A DNA stretch of 64,000 nucleotides from Methanococcus voltae PS (lineage in GTDB: Archaea; AGJL01; Methanococci; Methanococcales; Methanococcaceae), in contig NZ_JANUCQ010000002.1 of the NCBI RefSeq assembly GCF_024807035.1, positions 248,001 through 312,000 on the forward strand, in the 5' to 3' direction. The notes beneath the pieces were generated by a model. That model saw only the letters and a list, made by a program, of their open reading frames with translations, was not told the DNA's origin and did not search any database. Both the position numbers and the translations under genes were made by a program. The first letter of the stretch is position 1; each line of letters opens with the position of its first letter. Shown in pieces: positions 53,525-63,056 of this stretch.

Positions 53525-55813
53525 ATGAAATTAATAGCTTGGTTAGATGAACTAACAAATGAAGATGTAGATATAGCAGGTGGGAAGGGTGCCTCATTAG
53601 GTGAGATGTGGAACGCAAAATTACCAGTACCTCCTGCATTTGTTACTACGGCAGACGCATACAGATATTTCATTGAAGAAACTAACTTAAAAAACACTAT
53701 TAAACACATTCTCGAAGGTTTAGATGTAAACGATTCAAAAAAATTAATAAAAGCTTCCGAAGATGTTAGAAAGGCTATTGAAACAGTGGAAATGCCTGAA
53801 GACTTAAAATTAAGTGTTATCGAATCATACAACAAATTAAGTGATGGCGAAGATATCTTTGTAGCAGTTAGAAGTTCAGCTACTGCGGAAGATTTGCCAG
53901 ATGCAAGTTTTGCAGGACAGCAAGAAACATTTTTAAACATGAAGGGTAATGAAGAAGTTTTCGAAGCAGTTAGAAAATGCTACTCATCATTATTCACACC
54001 TAGAGCTATTTTTTACAGGGAGCAAAAAGGATTTGACCACTTTGAAGTAGCTTTATGTGCTGTAGTTCAAAAAATGGCTGATGCAGATGAAGCAGGTGTT
54101 ATGTTCACAGTTAACCCAATTAATCAAAATCACGACCAAATGGTTATTGAAGCAGCTTGGGGATACGGTGAAGGTGTTGTTAGCGGTACAGTTAGCCCAG
54201 ACACTTACTTAATAGCAAAAGAAGCTGAAAAAGTAACTGACATAAATGTTGCAAGTAAAGACACTATGTTTATTAAAAATGCAGAAGGTAAAACCGAAGA
54301 AATAAAAACCCCTGCTGAAAAAGTAGACGCTCAAGTTTTAGACGAAGTTAAAATATTAAAACTTGCACAAGTTGGTAAATTAATTGAGAAACACTATGCT
54401 CAACCTATGGATATTGAATGGGTTTACGAAGGCGATGAATTATACATGGTTCAAGCTAGACCTATTACAACATTAGACAAAGGCGGAAAAAATGGAAAAA
54501 CAGCGTCAGAAGGGCAATACGATGCTGAAATATTAATGAAAGGTATTGGTGCTTCACCAGGTACAATGTCAGGAAACGTTAAATTAATCTTAGACCTTGA
54601 CCAAATCGGAGATGTTGTAGAAGGGGACATCTTAGTAACAAAAATGACCACGCCAGATATGGTTCCAGGAATGAAAAAAGCTGCAGCAATTGTTACTGAC
54701 GATGGGGGATTAACCTGTCACGCTGCAATTATTTCAAGAGAATTAGGTACACCTTGTGTAGTAGGAACTAAAAAGGCAACCCAACTTTTGAAAAACGGTG
54801 AAACTGTAACTGTTGACGGTGAAAAAGGTATTGTATATGCAGGTGCAATTGCTAAAAAACAAAATGGTGTGGAACAAGCTCAACAACAAGTTGTCTACGA
54901 AGGAGCTCCAGTAATCACAGCTACAGACATCAAAGTAAATGTAAGTATGCCTGAAGTAGCTGAAAGAGCTGCTGCAACCGGTGCTGATGGTGTTGGTTTA
55001 TTAAGAGCTGAACACATGATTTTAGGAACTGGTGTTCACCCAAGTAAAATATTGAACGAACAAGGTTCAGAAGCACTTGTTGAAGTATTTATGGAGGGAA
55101 TTAAGAAAGTAGCAGACGCATTTTACCCAAGACCTGTTACATACAGAACTTTAGACGCTCCAACCGATGAATTCATGGGTTTAGAAGGTGGACAAGACGA
55201 ACCACACGAACAAAACCCAATGATGGGATGGAGAGGTATCAGAAGAGGATTAGACCAACCAGAAATCTTAAGTTGCGAATTAAAAGCGATTAAAAGACTT
55301 AGAGAGGATGGCTACAGAAACTTAAACATTATGATACCACTCGTTACAAATGTTGACGAAATTAGAAAAGTTAAAGAAATAGGTAAAGAAGTAGGTTTAA
55401 ACATGAGAACAGACATCGAGTTTGGTATCATGGTTGAAACACCTGCAGCTGCTTTAATCATTGAAGATATTGTAAAAGAAGGTGTAGATTTCATTAGTTT
55501 CGGTACCAATGACTTAACACAATACGTTATTGCAATTGATAGAAACAACGAGTTTGTGGCTAAATACTACATGGAAAACCACCCTGCAGTTTTAAAACTA
55601 ATCGAGCAAGTTATAAAAGTTTGTAGAGAAAATGATGTTAAAACATCAGTTTGTGGACAAGCTGGAAGTAGACCTGCAATCGTTGAAAAATTAGTTGAAT
55701 GGGGTATCACAAGTATTTCATCAAACATAGACGCTGTAAAAACTATTAGAAGCGTAGTAGCAAGAACAGAGCAAAAAATAATTTTAGATTCAATAAGAAA
55801 TTCAAAAAAATAA
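53525..55813 (+). CDS. ppsA: Phosphoenolpyruvate synthase
   Basis: Makes PEP from pyruvate and ATP for gluconeogenesis, 762 residues. Domains in order: N-terminal ATP-grasp (GGKGASLGEMWNA, VRSSATAEDLPDASFAGQQE, EAAWGYGEGVVSGTVSPDTY), central swivelling His domain with the phospho-histidine H399 in GGLTCHAAIISRELGTPCVV, and the C-terminal PEP-binding TIM barrel with GLLRAEHMILG, MIPLVTNVDE, FGIMVETPAAALI, SFGTNDLTQYVIAIDRNN and catalytic Cys in SVCGQAGSRPA. The ATG is preceded by CGGTGAAAGA. Length and motifs are complete. Confidence 0.96.
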   Translation: MKLIAWLDELTNEDVDIAGGKGASLGEMWNAKLPVPPAFVTTADAYRYFIEETNLKNTIKHILEGLDVNDSKKLIKASEDVRKAIETVEMPEDLKLSVIESYNKLSDGEDIFVAVRSSATAEDLPDASFAGQQETFLNMKGNEEVFEAVRKCYSSLFTPRAIFYREQKGFDHFEVALCAVVQKMADADEAGVMFTVNPINQNHDQMVIEAAWGYGEGVVSGTVSPDTYLIAKEAEKVTDINVASKDTMFIKNAEGKTEEIKTPAEKVDAQVLDEVKILKLAQVGKLIEKHYAQPMDIEWVYEGDELYMVQARPITTLDKGGKNGKTASEGQYDAEILMKGIGASPGTMSGNVKLILDLDQIGDVVEGDILVTKMTTPDMVPGMKKAAAIVTDDGGLTCHAAIISRELGTPCVVGTKKATQLLKNGETVTVDGEKGIVYAGAIAKKQNGVEQAQQQVVYEGAPVITATDIKVNVSMPEVAERAAATGADGVGLLRAEHMILGTGVHPSKILNEQGSEALVEVFMEGIKKVADAFYPRPVTYRTLDAPTDEFMGLEGGQDEPHEQNPMMGWRGIRRGLDQPEILSCELKAIKRLREDGYRNLNIMIPLVTNVDEIRKVKEIGKEVGLNMRTDIEFGIMVETPAAALIIEDIVKEGVDFISFGTNDLTQYVIAIDRNNEFVAKYYMENHPAVLKLIEQVIKVCRENDVKTSVCGQAGSRPAIVEKLVEWGITSISSNIDAVKTIRSVVARTEQKIILDSIRNSKK

Positions 55814-55844
55814 TATTTAATACCATATAATATTATTTAATCTA

Positions 55845-55878
55845 AAATCTACATTTTCTTTTTCTTTTTCTTTTTTAA
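55845..55878 (+). terminator. T/C-rich terminator of ppsA
   Basis: A stretch with three cttttt units followed by further T tracts, shortly after the ppsA stop; likely archaeal oligo-T termination. Confidence 0.45.
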
Positions 55879-56117
55879 TTACTTTTAATTACATTATTAT
55901 CAATTAATACGTATTTATATTTAATAATTATTAATATTCAGGCATATAACAGCTATTTTTAAATTTTTTTAAATTTTTATTGGACATATGGCTTTATAAT
56001 TACTATAGAAGATATAATTATGTCAAACTATATATATTACAAATTAAATAATGAATAAAAATAAATGGATATAAATGAATATTAATAAATAAATATAAAA
56101 AAATAAAAGGTACAAAA

Positions 56118-56630
56118 ATGAAACTATCTGAAATAAAGAATAAAATAATATGTAATAACGAATCAGAGCTTTGTACTAGGGTTGTAATTGGCGGTACTTT
56201 TGATATAATTCATAAGGGGCATGAAAAACTACTTAAACACGGTTCGAAATTTGGTAAACTTTATATAGGAATTACTAGTGACGAGTACCTTAAAAAATAC
56301 GAAAAATACAAGAAACACGATATTAACCCCTTGGTTATTAGAATTAAAAAGTTAGAAACCTTCCTTACGGATAATAACTTAGAATTTGAAATACAAATCA
56401 TTAACGACCCATACGGGGATACTTTAGAAAATGACTACGATTATATAATTGTTAGTCCTGAAACACTTTGCAATGCGGAAAAAATAAACAAAATACGTAT
56501 TGAAAAAGGAAAAAAACCTATAAATATAGAATTATGTGAATTTGAGATGGCAGAAGATAATAAACCAATATCAACCACTCGAATTAGATGTAATGAATTG
56601 GACAAGTGTGGAAACGTATTGAAATATTAA
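56118..56630 (+). CDS. coaD: Phosphopantetheine adenylyltransferase (archaeal type)
   Basis: Transfers AMP to 4'-phosphopantetheine to make dephospho-CoA. Nucleotidyltransferase fold with RVVIGGTFDIIHKGHEKLLK (HxGH motif as HKGH, near residue 28-47) and the C-terminal KPISTTRIRCNEL, the ISSTR(I/V)R-type signature. Length 170 is slightly more than usual, due to an N-terminal extension of about 20 residues before GGTFD. The ATG is preceded by AAAGGTACAAAA. Confidence 0.9.
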   Translation: MKLSEIKNKIICNNESELCTRVVIGGTFDIIHKGHEKLLKHGSKFGKLYIGITSDEYLKKYEKYKKHDINPLVIRIKKLETFLTDNNLEFEIQIINDPYGDTLENDYDYIIVSPETLCNAEKINKIRIEKGKKPINIELCEFEMAEDNKPISTTRIRCNELDKCGNVLKY

Positions 56631-56740
56631 ATAATAACTAGAATAATTACCTAATTTACTAATTTAATAATTTACTAATTTACGAATATAGTTAAATTAT
56701 AAATAATTGAATTATTTGTGAATAAATATAAGGCGAAATT

Positions 56741-57655
56741 ATGGATATAATGATAATAATAGTGGCTTTAATTTTGGTAGGATATCTTGCAAAAGTAGGC
56801 AAGATATTAAACGAAGACCATATTTTAGCGCTTAATAACATAGTTATTTACATGGGTATACCCTCCACAATATTTTTAAATATTCTTGAAAATGTAAGAG
56901 TTGACCAACTTTCAGAATTTTTAAAATTACCGATTTTGGTATTTTTAATGTCTGCATTTTGTATAATAACGTCTTATTACGTTGGAAAAGCTTTAAAAAT
57001 GGACAATAAATCACTTGGTGCATTTATATTATTATGTACCCTTGGAAATACTAGCTTTATGGGATACCCCGTTATAAATGGATTTTATGGTGCAGAAGGA
57101 CTTACAAGAGCTATCTTTTGGGATATGGGTAGCGTAATAGTTATTATGGGACTTGGTACATATATCGGTCTTAAAATGTCAGGAGCTAAGAAAAACGTTG
57201 CTTTAGAGATTATGAAATTCCCGCCGATTGTAGCAGGGGTTTTCAGTACTTTGCTAGTTATATTAGGGTTTAATTTATCATATATGCCTCCAATCGTTAT
57301 TGAAACACTTACGTATCTTTCACAGGCTACGATTGCTTTGATTATGATATCCCTGGGTTTATCCCTATCACCTTCAGCTCTTAAATTTGGTATGTTTTAC
57401 GGCTTGGTTGCTTCGGTTATACGTTTATTACTTGCCCCTGGATTCACCTTTGGGGCTTCGGAATTTGTATTAGATAATACATTGGATAGAAATGTCGCAG
57501 TCTTACAGTCTGGGACTTCTTCAGCTATGATGAGCTTAGTATTTGCGATACAATATAAATTAGACATTAAAATGATAGCTTCAGGTTGTTTTATAACCAC
57601 TGTGATATCTATAGGTACACTTACGCTATTCTATCATCTATTAAATATTATTTAA
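56741..57655 (+). CDS. AEC family transporter (auxin efflux carrier-like)
   Basis: A 304-residue membrane protein with about ten predicted hydrophobic segments in two halves of five. Seen: MDIMIIIVALILVGYLAKVG at the N-terminus, IVIYMGIPSTIFLNILENVR, LCTLGNTSFMGYPVINGFYG (the crossover helix region with a Pro-interrupted motif), and the C-terminal VLQSGTSSAMMSLVFAIQYK. The substrate is not known. Start preceded by AAGGCGAAATT. The gene lies alone after coaD. Confidence 0.9.
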   Translation: MDIMIIIVALILVGYLAKVGKILNEDHILALNNIVIYMGIPSTIFLNILENVRVDQLSEFLKLPILVFLMSAFCIITSYYVGKALKMDNKSLGAFILLCTLGNTSFMGYPVINGFYGAEGLTRAIFWDMGSVIVIMGLGTYIGLKMSGAKKNVALEIMKFPPIVAGVFSTLLVILGFNLSYMPPIVIETLTYLSQATIALIMISLGLSLSPSALKFGMFYGLVASVIRLLLAPGFTFGASEFVLDNTLDRNVAVLQSGTSSAMMSLVFAIQYKLDIKMIASGCFITTVISIGTLTLFYHLLNII

Positions 57656-57659
57656 ATAT

Positions 57660-57707
57660 TAATTTTTTTATTTTTCTTTGTTTATATTTTCCTTTTTTTT
57701 ATTTTTT
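57660..57707 (+). terminator. T-rich terminator of the AEC transporter gene
   Basis: Several T tracts (attttttta, tttttctttg, ttccttttttttatttttta) directly follow the stop. Confidence 0.5.
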
Positions 57708-57797
57708 ATTACATATTTTTATAGTATAAAATTGATAGATATTTTAGTTTGATATCAATTTAAATTTATAAAAAAATTAATTTACAATTGTGATACT

Positions 57798-58565
57798 ATG
57801 AAATTAAAAATCGGTATTTTAGAAATACTAGTTATTCTTTCAATAGTTGTTACCGCAGGTGTGTTGGGATACAATTTTTTAGGTTCTAATACGGCAAAAT
57901 ACGATTTTAGCGGGGAAGAAATGTACAAATGTGCATGGGTATCTGACAACATTATAAAGAAAGGTTTTATTTTAAATGCAGAAGTAGAAGGTGAATGGAC
58001 AGCTGATAAAAGTCCATTTAAAGATACCATAAGGGTAATTGGTGCAAAAGGGGGAACTCTTAAAGTTGCATACAATAACAAAGAATATGAATTAGGCGGT
58101 AGATTAGCTTCTAAGGAAGATATCGCGATTAAATACATAAAATTAGTACCTTCCGGTAATTCAATGATTACCTACAGATTAGATGAGTTACAAGCGGAGT
58201 CTTTTGCTGATTTAAAATCAAAAATTGAGCAAGAAACCTCGATTGAAGGCTTAAATCCAAAATATATTATTGTTAAAGGCTCAATTGCTTCAGACGGTAA
58301 TACATTGTTGCCTACGACACAACAACAGATTAGAAACGTGTTTAAATACGATGAATTAATGCCAGTATTCAATATATTATTAAATGGTACTACAATGATT
58401 GGAGACTTCGAAATTAGTCATTTTGAATCACTTGACGAGATTTTGAAACCAAACAATGTTTTAACATCCGACTTAAAAGTTTCTGTAGTCTATGAAGAAA
58501 CCAACAGCGAATTAGCTGAAAAAATTGGTGAAAATTCCAAATTAAAGGTTAGTTCATGGAAATAA
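57798..58565 (+). CDS. DUF4330 family membrane-anchored protein
   Basis: A 255-residue protein with an N-terminal membrane anchor (residues about 7-28, ILEILVILSIVVTAGVLGYN) and the rest outside the cytoplasm by the positive-inside rule. The family motif region is VSDNIIKKGFILNAEVEGEW near residue 50 and AGKGGTLKVAYNNKEYELGG-like sequence (GAKGGTLKVAYNNKEY) near 76. No catalytic motif is visible. It precedes the oligosaccharide polymerase gene by 214 bp on the same strand, as in several methanogens, so a role in exported glycan assembly is possible. The ATG lacks a strong site; TTGTGATACT precedes it. Confidence 0.75.
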   Translation: MKLKIGILEILVILSIVVTAGVLGYNFLGSNTAKYDFSGEEMYKCAWVSDNIIKKGFILNAEVEGEWTADKSPFKDTIRVIGAKGGTLKVAYNNKEYELGGRLASKEDIAIKYIKLVPSGNSMITYRLDELQAESFADLKSKIEQETSIEGLNPKYIIVKGSIASDGNTLLPTTQQQIRNVFKYDELMPVFNILLNGTTMIGDFEISHFESLDEILKPNNVLTSDLKVSVVYEETNSELAEKIGENSKLKVSSWK

Positions 58566-58779
58566 ATATAAAAATAGATAAGAGATAGTTCTAGATATTT
58601 CTAGATATTTCAATTATATTTCTTAATTTTTTAATATTGATTATACGCATATTAAAATAATTTATTAATGTATTTAGAATAAAGTTTATTAAAATTTATT
58701 AAAATTTACAATATTTAAAATATTTACGACAGATGTTTAGATGTAATTAAAACGATGTTTGATAAGGATTAGTGATAAA

Positions 58780-59895
58780 ATGAATTTAAATCTAAATTTA
58801 AAAGAAAAAGTTAATCCAAATGATATTTTTGTTATTATAAGTTGTATGTTTGTGATACTTGCATGCAATATTTCAGTCACAACCGGCGCTATAGTCCTAT
58901 TTTGTGCGAGTTTCTTTTATTTATCCTTCAATGTTGGAAAAAATATTATTAAAAAATATTTAAATCCTGAATTTGATGATAATAAAGATGGTGAATTAAT
59001 TAATTTAATAAGAGAAAATATTAATTATGAAAAACATAGGAAAATTGGGTTACTTTTAATAGCTGTAGGGGCTTTATTTACCGTAGCAGACTTAATCTGG
59101 GTTAGCGGAGTTCCTTTATTTGACCCTGCCTCAAGAAAGTTTTTAAATGTTGGATTTACGGGATTAGCGCATCTTTTACCACTAGGTTGGGCGATAGTTG
59201 TTTCATGCACTGAAATGAGCAAAAAAAAGGTATTTGGCTATTCTTTGGTTTTCGCGGCATTGGTTGCTTTACTAGGCTATAGGACTCAGGTTATTATCCT
59301 ATTGCTATCTACAATATTCGTTATGTACTATAACAACAAGTTATCGAATAAACAGGTTGTTTACCCAGTTGTTGGACTTGCTTTAATCGTAATTGTAATG
59401 TCAGTACTAAGATTTTATTCGCTAAATATTGGCGGAAATCCGATTGTATCGCGTGTACAGTTGACTATGAATATCTTAGATATGATAGTTCAAAATTTTG
59501 AAGGTAGCCTTCAAGGTGTGTTACATACTGCAATTTTTTCATCATATAAACTTATTCCTGGCGTTTCTTCGGGCCCTAGAACTATAGTTGCAAATAGTCT
59601 TGGAATAGAAGGTGTTACAATTACACCTACGATATTTGGAGCAGTTTTTGCAGATTTTGGATATTTAGGATTAATACCTTACTTCGGAACTCTCGGTATA
59701 TTCATTGGGGCATTACATTACATTAGTAGCAAACTTAATGGCGTATTTATGGGAATATACGCGATATTAATTGCTTATTTACTCGCAGGGATTGAAACTG
59801 GTATATTGGATTTAGATGTAGTATTTTTCTTTGGATTAGGTGCTTTTTCTTTGGTTTATGGATTATACGAAGCATATAAAGTGAAAAAAAGATAA
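58780..59895 (+). CDS. Oligosaccharide repeat unit polymerase family membrane protein
   Basis: A 371-residue multi-spanning membrane protein (about ten hydrophobic segments). Seen: IFVIISCMFVILACNISVTT, IGLLLIAVGALFTVADLIWV, FDPASRKFLNVGFTGLAHLL, and an extracellular loop with YSLNIGGNPIVSRVQLTMNI and LIPGVSSGPRTIVANSLGIE, features of archaeal Wzy/O-antigen polymerase-like proteins. I set the start at the ATG after GTGATAAA; the frame runs seven codons further upstream. It lies after the DUF4330 gene and may work with it. Confidence 0.78.
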   Translation: MNLNLNLKEKVNPNDIFVIISCMFVILACNISVTTGAIVLFCASFFYLSFNVGKNIIKKYLNPEFDDNKDGELINLIRENINYEKHRKIGLLLIAVGALFTVADLIWVSGVPLFDPASRKFLNVGFTGLAHLLPLGWAIVVSCTEMSKKKVFGYSLVFAALVALLGYRTQVIILLLSTIFVMYYNNKLSNKQVVYPVVGLALIVIVMSVLRFYSLNIGGNPIVSRVQLTMNILDMIVQNFEGSLQGVLHTAIFSSYKLIPGVSSGPRTIVANSLGIEGVTITPTIFGAVFADFGYLGLIPYFGTLGIFIGALHYISSKLNGVFMGIYAILIAYLLAGIETGILDLDVVFFFGLGAFSLVYGLYEAYKVKKR

Positions 59896-60007
59896 AATAA
59901 AGATAATATAAAAAATAAATTAAATTAAATTAAATTAAAAATAAGATAATAGTATAAGATAATAAGATAATAAGATAAGATTGAAAAAATAAATAATGTG
60001 TGGTTGT

Positions 60008-60844
60008 ATGAATTCAAATTCTCATAAAAATTCTAAAAAATTAGGTCAGTGCTTTTTAAAGGATAAAAATTTTGTAAAAAAAGCAATAAGCAGTGCAAAT
60101 TTAAATGATGAGGATATAGTACTTGAAATAGGTCTTGGTGAAGGTGTACTTACCAAAGAACTTGCAAAAGTAGCTAAAAAAGTCTACGTAATAGAGCTTG
60201 ATAAGAGATTAGAAGTATTTGCCAAAGAAGTAGTTAAAGAGTACCCTAATGTGACCATTATATGGGAAGACGCTTTAAAAGTGGATTTGGATTCATTGGA
60301 CTTCAATAAGATAGTTGCTAACTTACCTTATCAAATATCTTCACCGATTACTTTTAAATTTTTAGAGCGTAAAAAAGGTTTTGATTTAGCTGTACTAATG
60401 TATCAATACGAATTTGCCAAAAGAATGGTGGGAAAAGAAGATACAAAAGAATATAGTAGACTTAGCGTAGCGGTTCAATATCATGCCGACGTAAAGATGG
60501 TTTGTAAAGTTCCACCTACTGCATTTTCGCCTAAACCCAAAGTAGATTCGGCAATTGTTAAATTAATTAAAAAAAATCCTGATTATCAGGTATTAGATGA
60601 AAAAACATTTAAAAATTTACTTAAAGCATTATTCCAACATAGAAATAAAACAGTTGGTAAGGCTCTTGTTAATTCTGCACACGAGCTTAATCTTACTCGT
60701 GAACATGTTAAAGAATTTATAGAAGCGTATTCTGAAGAGTTTGACTTTAAAGAAAGAGTTTTTAAATTACCTGGCTTTGAAATAGGTGAATTATCTAATT
60801 TATTGAATAAATTTATTTCTAAATTACCTAAATTGGAACAATAG
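60008..60844 (+). CDS. rsmA: 16S rRNA A1518/A1519 dimethyltransferase RsmA (KsgA)
   Basis: Dimethylates two adenines near the 3' end of 16S rRNA and checks small-subunit maturation. Seen: [20 protein letters not shown] (SAM-fold start), [20 protein letters not shown] (motif I), [35 protein letters not shown] with the NLPY motif, and the C-terminal basic domain [20 protein letters not shown]. The start is uncertain between the ATG at 59996 and the ATG at 60008; the latter brings the N-terminus closer to family length. Neither has a strong binding site. Confidence 0.92.
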   Translation: MNSNSHKNSKKLGQCFLKDKNFVKKAISSANLNDEDIVLEIGLGEGVLTKELAKVAKKVYVIELDKRLEVFAKEVVKEYPNVTIIWEDALKVDLDSLDFNKIVANLPYQISSPITFKFLERKKGFDLAVLMYQYEFAKRMVGKEDTKEYSRLSVAVQYHADVKMVCKVPPTAFSPKPKVDSAIVKLIKKNPDYQVLDEKTFKNLLKALFQHRNKTVGKALVNSAHELNLTREHVKEFIEAYSEEFDFKERVFKLPGFEIGELSNLLNKFISKLPKLEQ

Positions 60845-60999
60845 GTATATAAAGCATAAGAATAGATTATACTAATCGAGCAGATGATGACGTTATCCCC
60901 AGCTGATGATTTTTCAAGCGATGAGATATTTTTCATGAAAACCTGATGCTCACTTTTTATTTTAAAAAATTAATATAATTTAATATAATTTAATTTATC

Positions 61000-62883
61000 T
61001 TAAATTCCTAATCTACTTCTCTTTTTATTAATGTGAGATTCAATATTTGATGCTGCTTTCACCATATCTGTTTCTACATCTAATTTAGCACCAGTTAGGT
61101 TCTCTAAATCGTTTGTAAGTAATTTTACCAAACTTTCTCCGCCAGTAACTGGAGGTAATGGTGAAACGTGGGTGTATAACCCAAATCCTAGTGCAAACAA
61201 AGCGTCAATGGTTGCTTTTTGCTCCATATATTCCGGTGCAGTTACTGCAATTGGTAAATCTTTTGTATCTACGTTTAAAGCTTTGGTTAATTCTGTTACA
61301 AGCATAGATATCCTACCTGTATCAGTACAAGTTCCAAAGCTAAGTACTGGAGGTATTTTTAACAATTTACAAACTCCTGCAAGTTTAGAGCCTGCCATAT
61401 CTATTGCATCTAGTGAAGTTAAGCCTGCAACCTGTAAAGCTGCGTTTCCACACCCTGCACTAACCACTAAAATGTCTTTTTTGATTAATTCTTTTGCAAT
61501 CGCCACTGTATTCATATCGTGACCATTTCCATGTATGGATGTACAACTTATTAAAGCTACAACCCCTTTAATGTCTCCATCTTTAATAGCGTTTAATAAT
61601 GGGTCTAAACTGCCACCTAATATGTTCAATATAGCTTCTGTGGATACACCGACTATTGCTTCAGTTTTTCTATTTGGTACGTGACTTTTTGTTGATTTTC
61701 TATTTTTATAATTTTTAAAAGCTATATTTATTATTTCTTCCGCCATTTTTTCTACTTTGTGAGGTTCATAATCCATATTTATACTTACGTGAGGCAATTT
61801 AACAAGTTTTGATACTGAAATTAGTGTAGTATTGTACTTTTTAGAATACTCATTCAGTCTAGGAAGACTACAATTCATATCCATTGCGAAAACGTCTACT
61901 GCATTTGTTGCCAAAAGTGGCTCAATTGTAATCCAATTCCCAGTTAAACCAACAAATACATCGTCTACATTAAATCTCTGTATTAATTCCTGACCAGTTT
62001 CAATGGAACCTACTATTCTTAATCCTTTTGCACCTTCGGCTCCTGCCCGTTCTTGTATTTTCGAGCTTCTAGCCATGTTGATTAATGCTGCACCAACGAA
62101 AGGCTCGTGACCGTTTACCACGATATTTATGTATTCTGGGTCAACTATTCCTAAATCAACGTCTACTTTATGAGGCATTGGTGTGCCATACAATATATCT
62201 TGCACCATTTCCAGACCTATTTGAGCCCCATATATGCAAGAAATCCCCAAACGCATTGCTTTTAAAGCTAATGAAACGTAATCGCTATCCACATTTGTTA
62301 AACAACTTGATGTAGAAACTAGCATCTCTTCTTGAGGTCCTGCGGGATATATCCCCAATTTATTCCAAAGGTCTTGACGTGGCTTTGGTGCAAAACGTTC
62401 CACCATTATGGATGGTCTACTAGTATAGGTTTGTTCATAAAGGAATTTTGCCAAATTAACTGCGGTTTCATTTACTGAAGTGACTTTTAAACCACATGCG
62501 TTTGCAAAAGTTTTTAATTTATTTATATCTTGAATTTCAAATGGGGTTCTACCCTCTGCAGTTGATTTTAAGGTTCTGAATGCTTCCTTTGCGTGATATG
62601 TGTATGTACTAGTCCCCATAACATTTCTAAGTAACATGTATCTCATTGCCATTGCGTCAGGACCAATTCCACATGCCCCCGAGTCTATTTTCCGTTTCCC
62701 CTCGACAATTGGTGTAATACGGCATGGTCCATTGCTACAGAGTTGGCAACTCATCCCTTGACTACAAAAACCACATCTAACGGTTTCTTGCTGGTCTTCT
62801 CGGTCAAAAATGTTAGACATGTTGTCTTCTATTAATTTTTGGTACATTTCATTTATTGAATCATGTTCTGAAACTTTTTTCAT
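61000..62883 (-). CDS. cooS: CooS-like nickel CO dehydrogenase homologue with altered C-cluster site
   Basis: A 627-residue member of the CooS family. Cluster B cysteines are visible at C46, C49, C54 and C71 (SCQLCSNGPCRI ... GACG). C-cluster ligands compared by alignment with CooS: H259 (NGHEP), C338 (MNCSLPRL), C447 (LISCTSIHG), C478 (SAGCGNAA) and C519 (FGTCTDTGR) are present and K556 (MEQK) too. But the segment that is usually GICCTGNE reads GSIETGQE, so the second Cys of that pair is replaced by Glu295 (codon 61999-62001). The D-cluster region CGFCSQGMSC also differs. CO oxidation is therefore doubtful. No cooF, cooC or acs gene is adjacent. The ATG has GAGGGGGT. Confidence 0.82.
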   Translation of the reverse strand: MKKVSEHDSINEMYQKLIEDNMSNIFDREDQQETVRCGFCSQGMSCQLCSNGPCRITPIVEGKRKIDSGACGIGPDAMAMRYMLLRNVMGTSTYTYHAKEAFRTLKSTAEGRTPFEIQDINKLKTFANACGLKVTSVNETAVNLAKFLYEQTYTSRPSIMVERFAPKPRQDLWNKLGIYPAGPQEEMLVSTSSCLTNVDSDYVSLALKAMRLGISCIYGAQIGLEMVQDILYGTPMPHKVDVDLGIVDPEYINIVVNGHEPFVGAALINMARSSKIQERAGAEGAKGLRIVGSIETGQELIQRFNVDDVFVGLTGNWITIEPLLATNAVDVFAMDMNCSLPRLNEYSKKYNTTLISVSKLVKLPHVSINMDYEPHKVEKMAEEIINIAFKNYKNRKSTKSHVPNRKTEAIVGVSTEAILNILGGSLDPLLNAIKDGDIKGVVALISCTSIHGNGHDMNTVAIAKELIKKDILVVSAGCGNAALQVAGLTSLDAIDMAGSKLAGVCKLLKIPPVLSFGTCTDTGRISMLVTELTKALNVDTKDLPIAVTAPEYMEQKATIDALFALGFGLYTHVSPLPPVTGGESLVKLLTNDLENLTGAKLDVETDMVKAASNIESHINKKRSRLGI

Positions 62884-63017
62884 ACGACCCCCTCATCCTC
62901 GTATACAATATAATTTTTATTTTTCATAATTTAAATATTATGACGTATTACACAATAAAAGTGTTAAAATGTGAAAATAACTAAAAAATAAATTATAAAA
63001 AATAAAGAAAAAATGAT

Positions 63018-63045
63018 AAAATATAAAATATAAAATATAAAATAT
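63018..63045. repeat. Four copies of AAAATAT
   Basis: Four perfect tandem copies of a 7-bp unit in the gap between cooS and argJ. On the minus strand it is T-rich and lies just after the argJ stop, so it may act as the argJ terminator. Confidence 0.6.
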
Positions 63046-63056
63046 AAAAATAATAA

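Noticed and set aside
61000-62883. Calling cooS a functional CO dehydrogenase
   Set aside because: The Cys to Glu change at the C-cluster and the changed D-cluster motif argue against standard activity.
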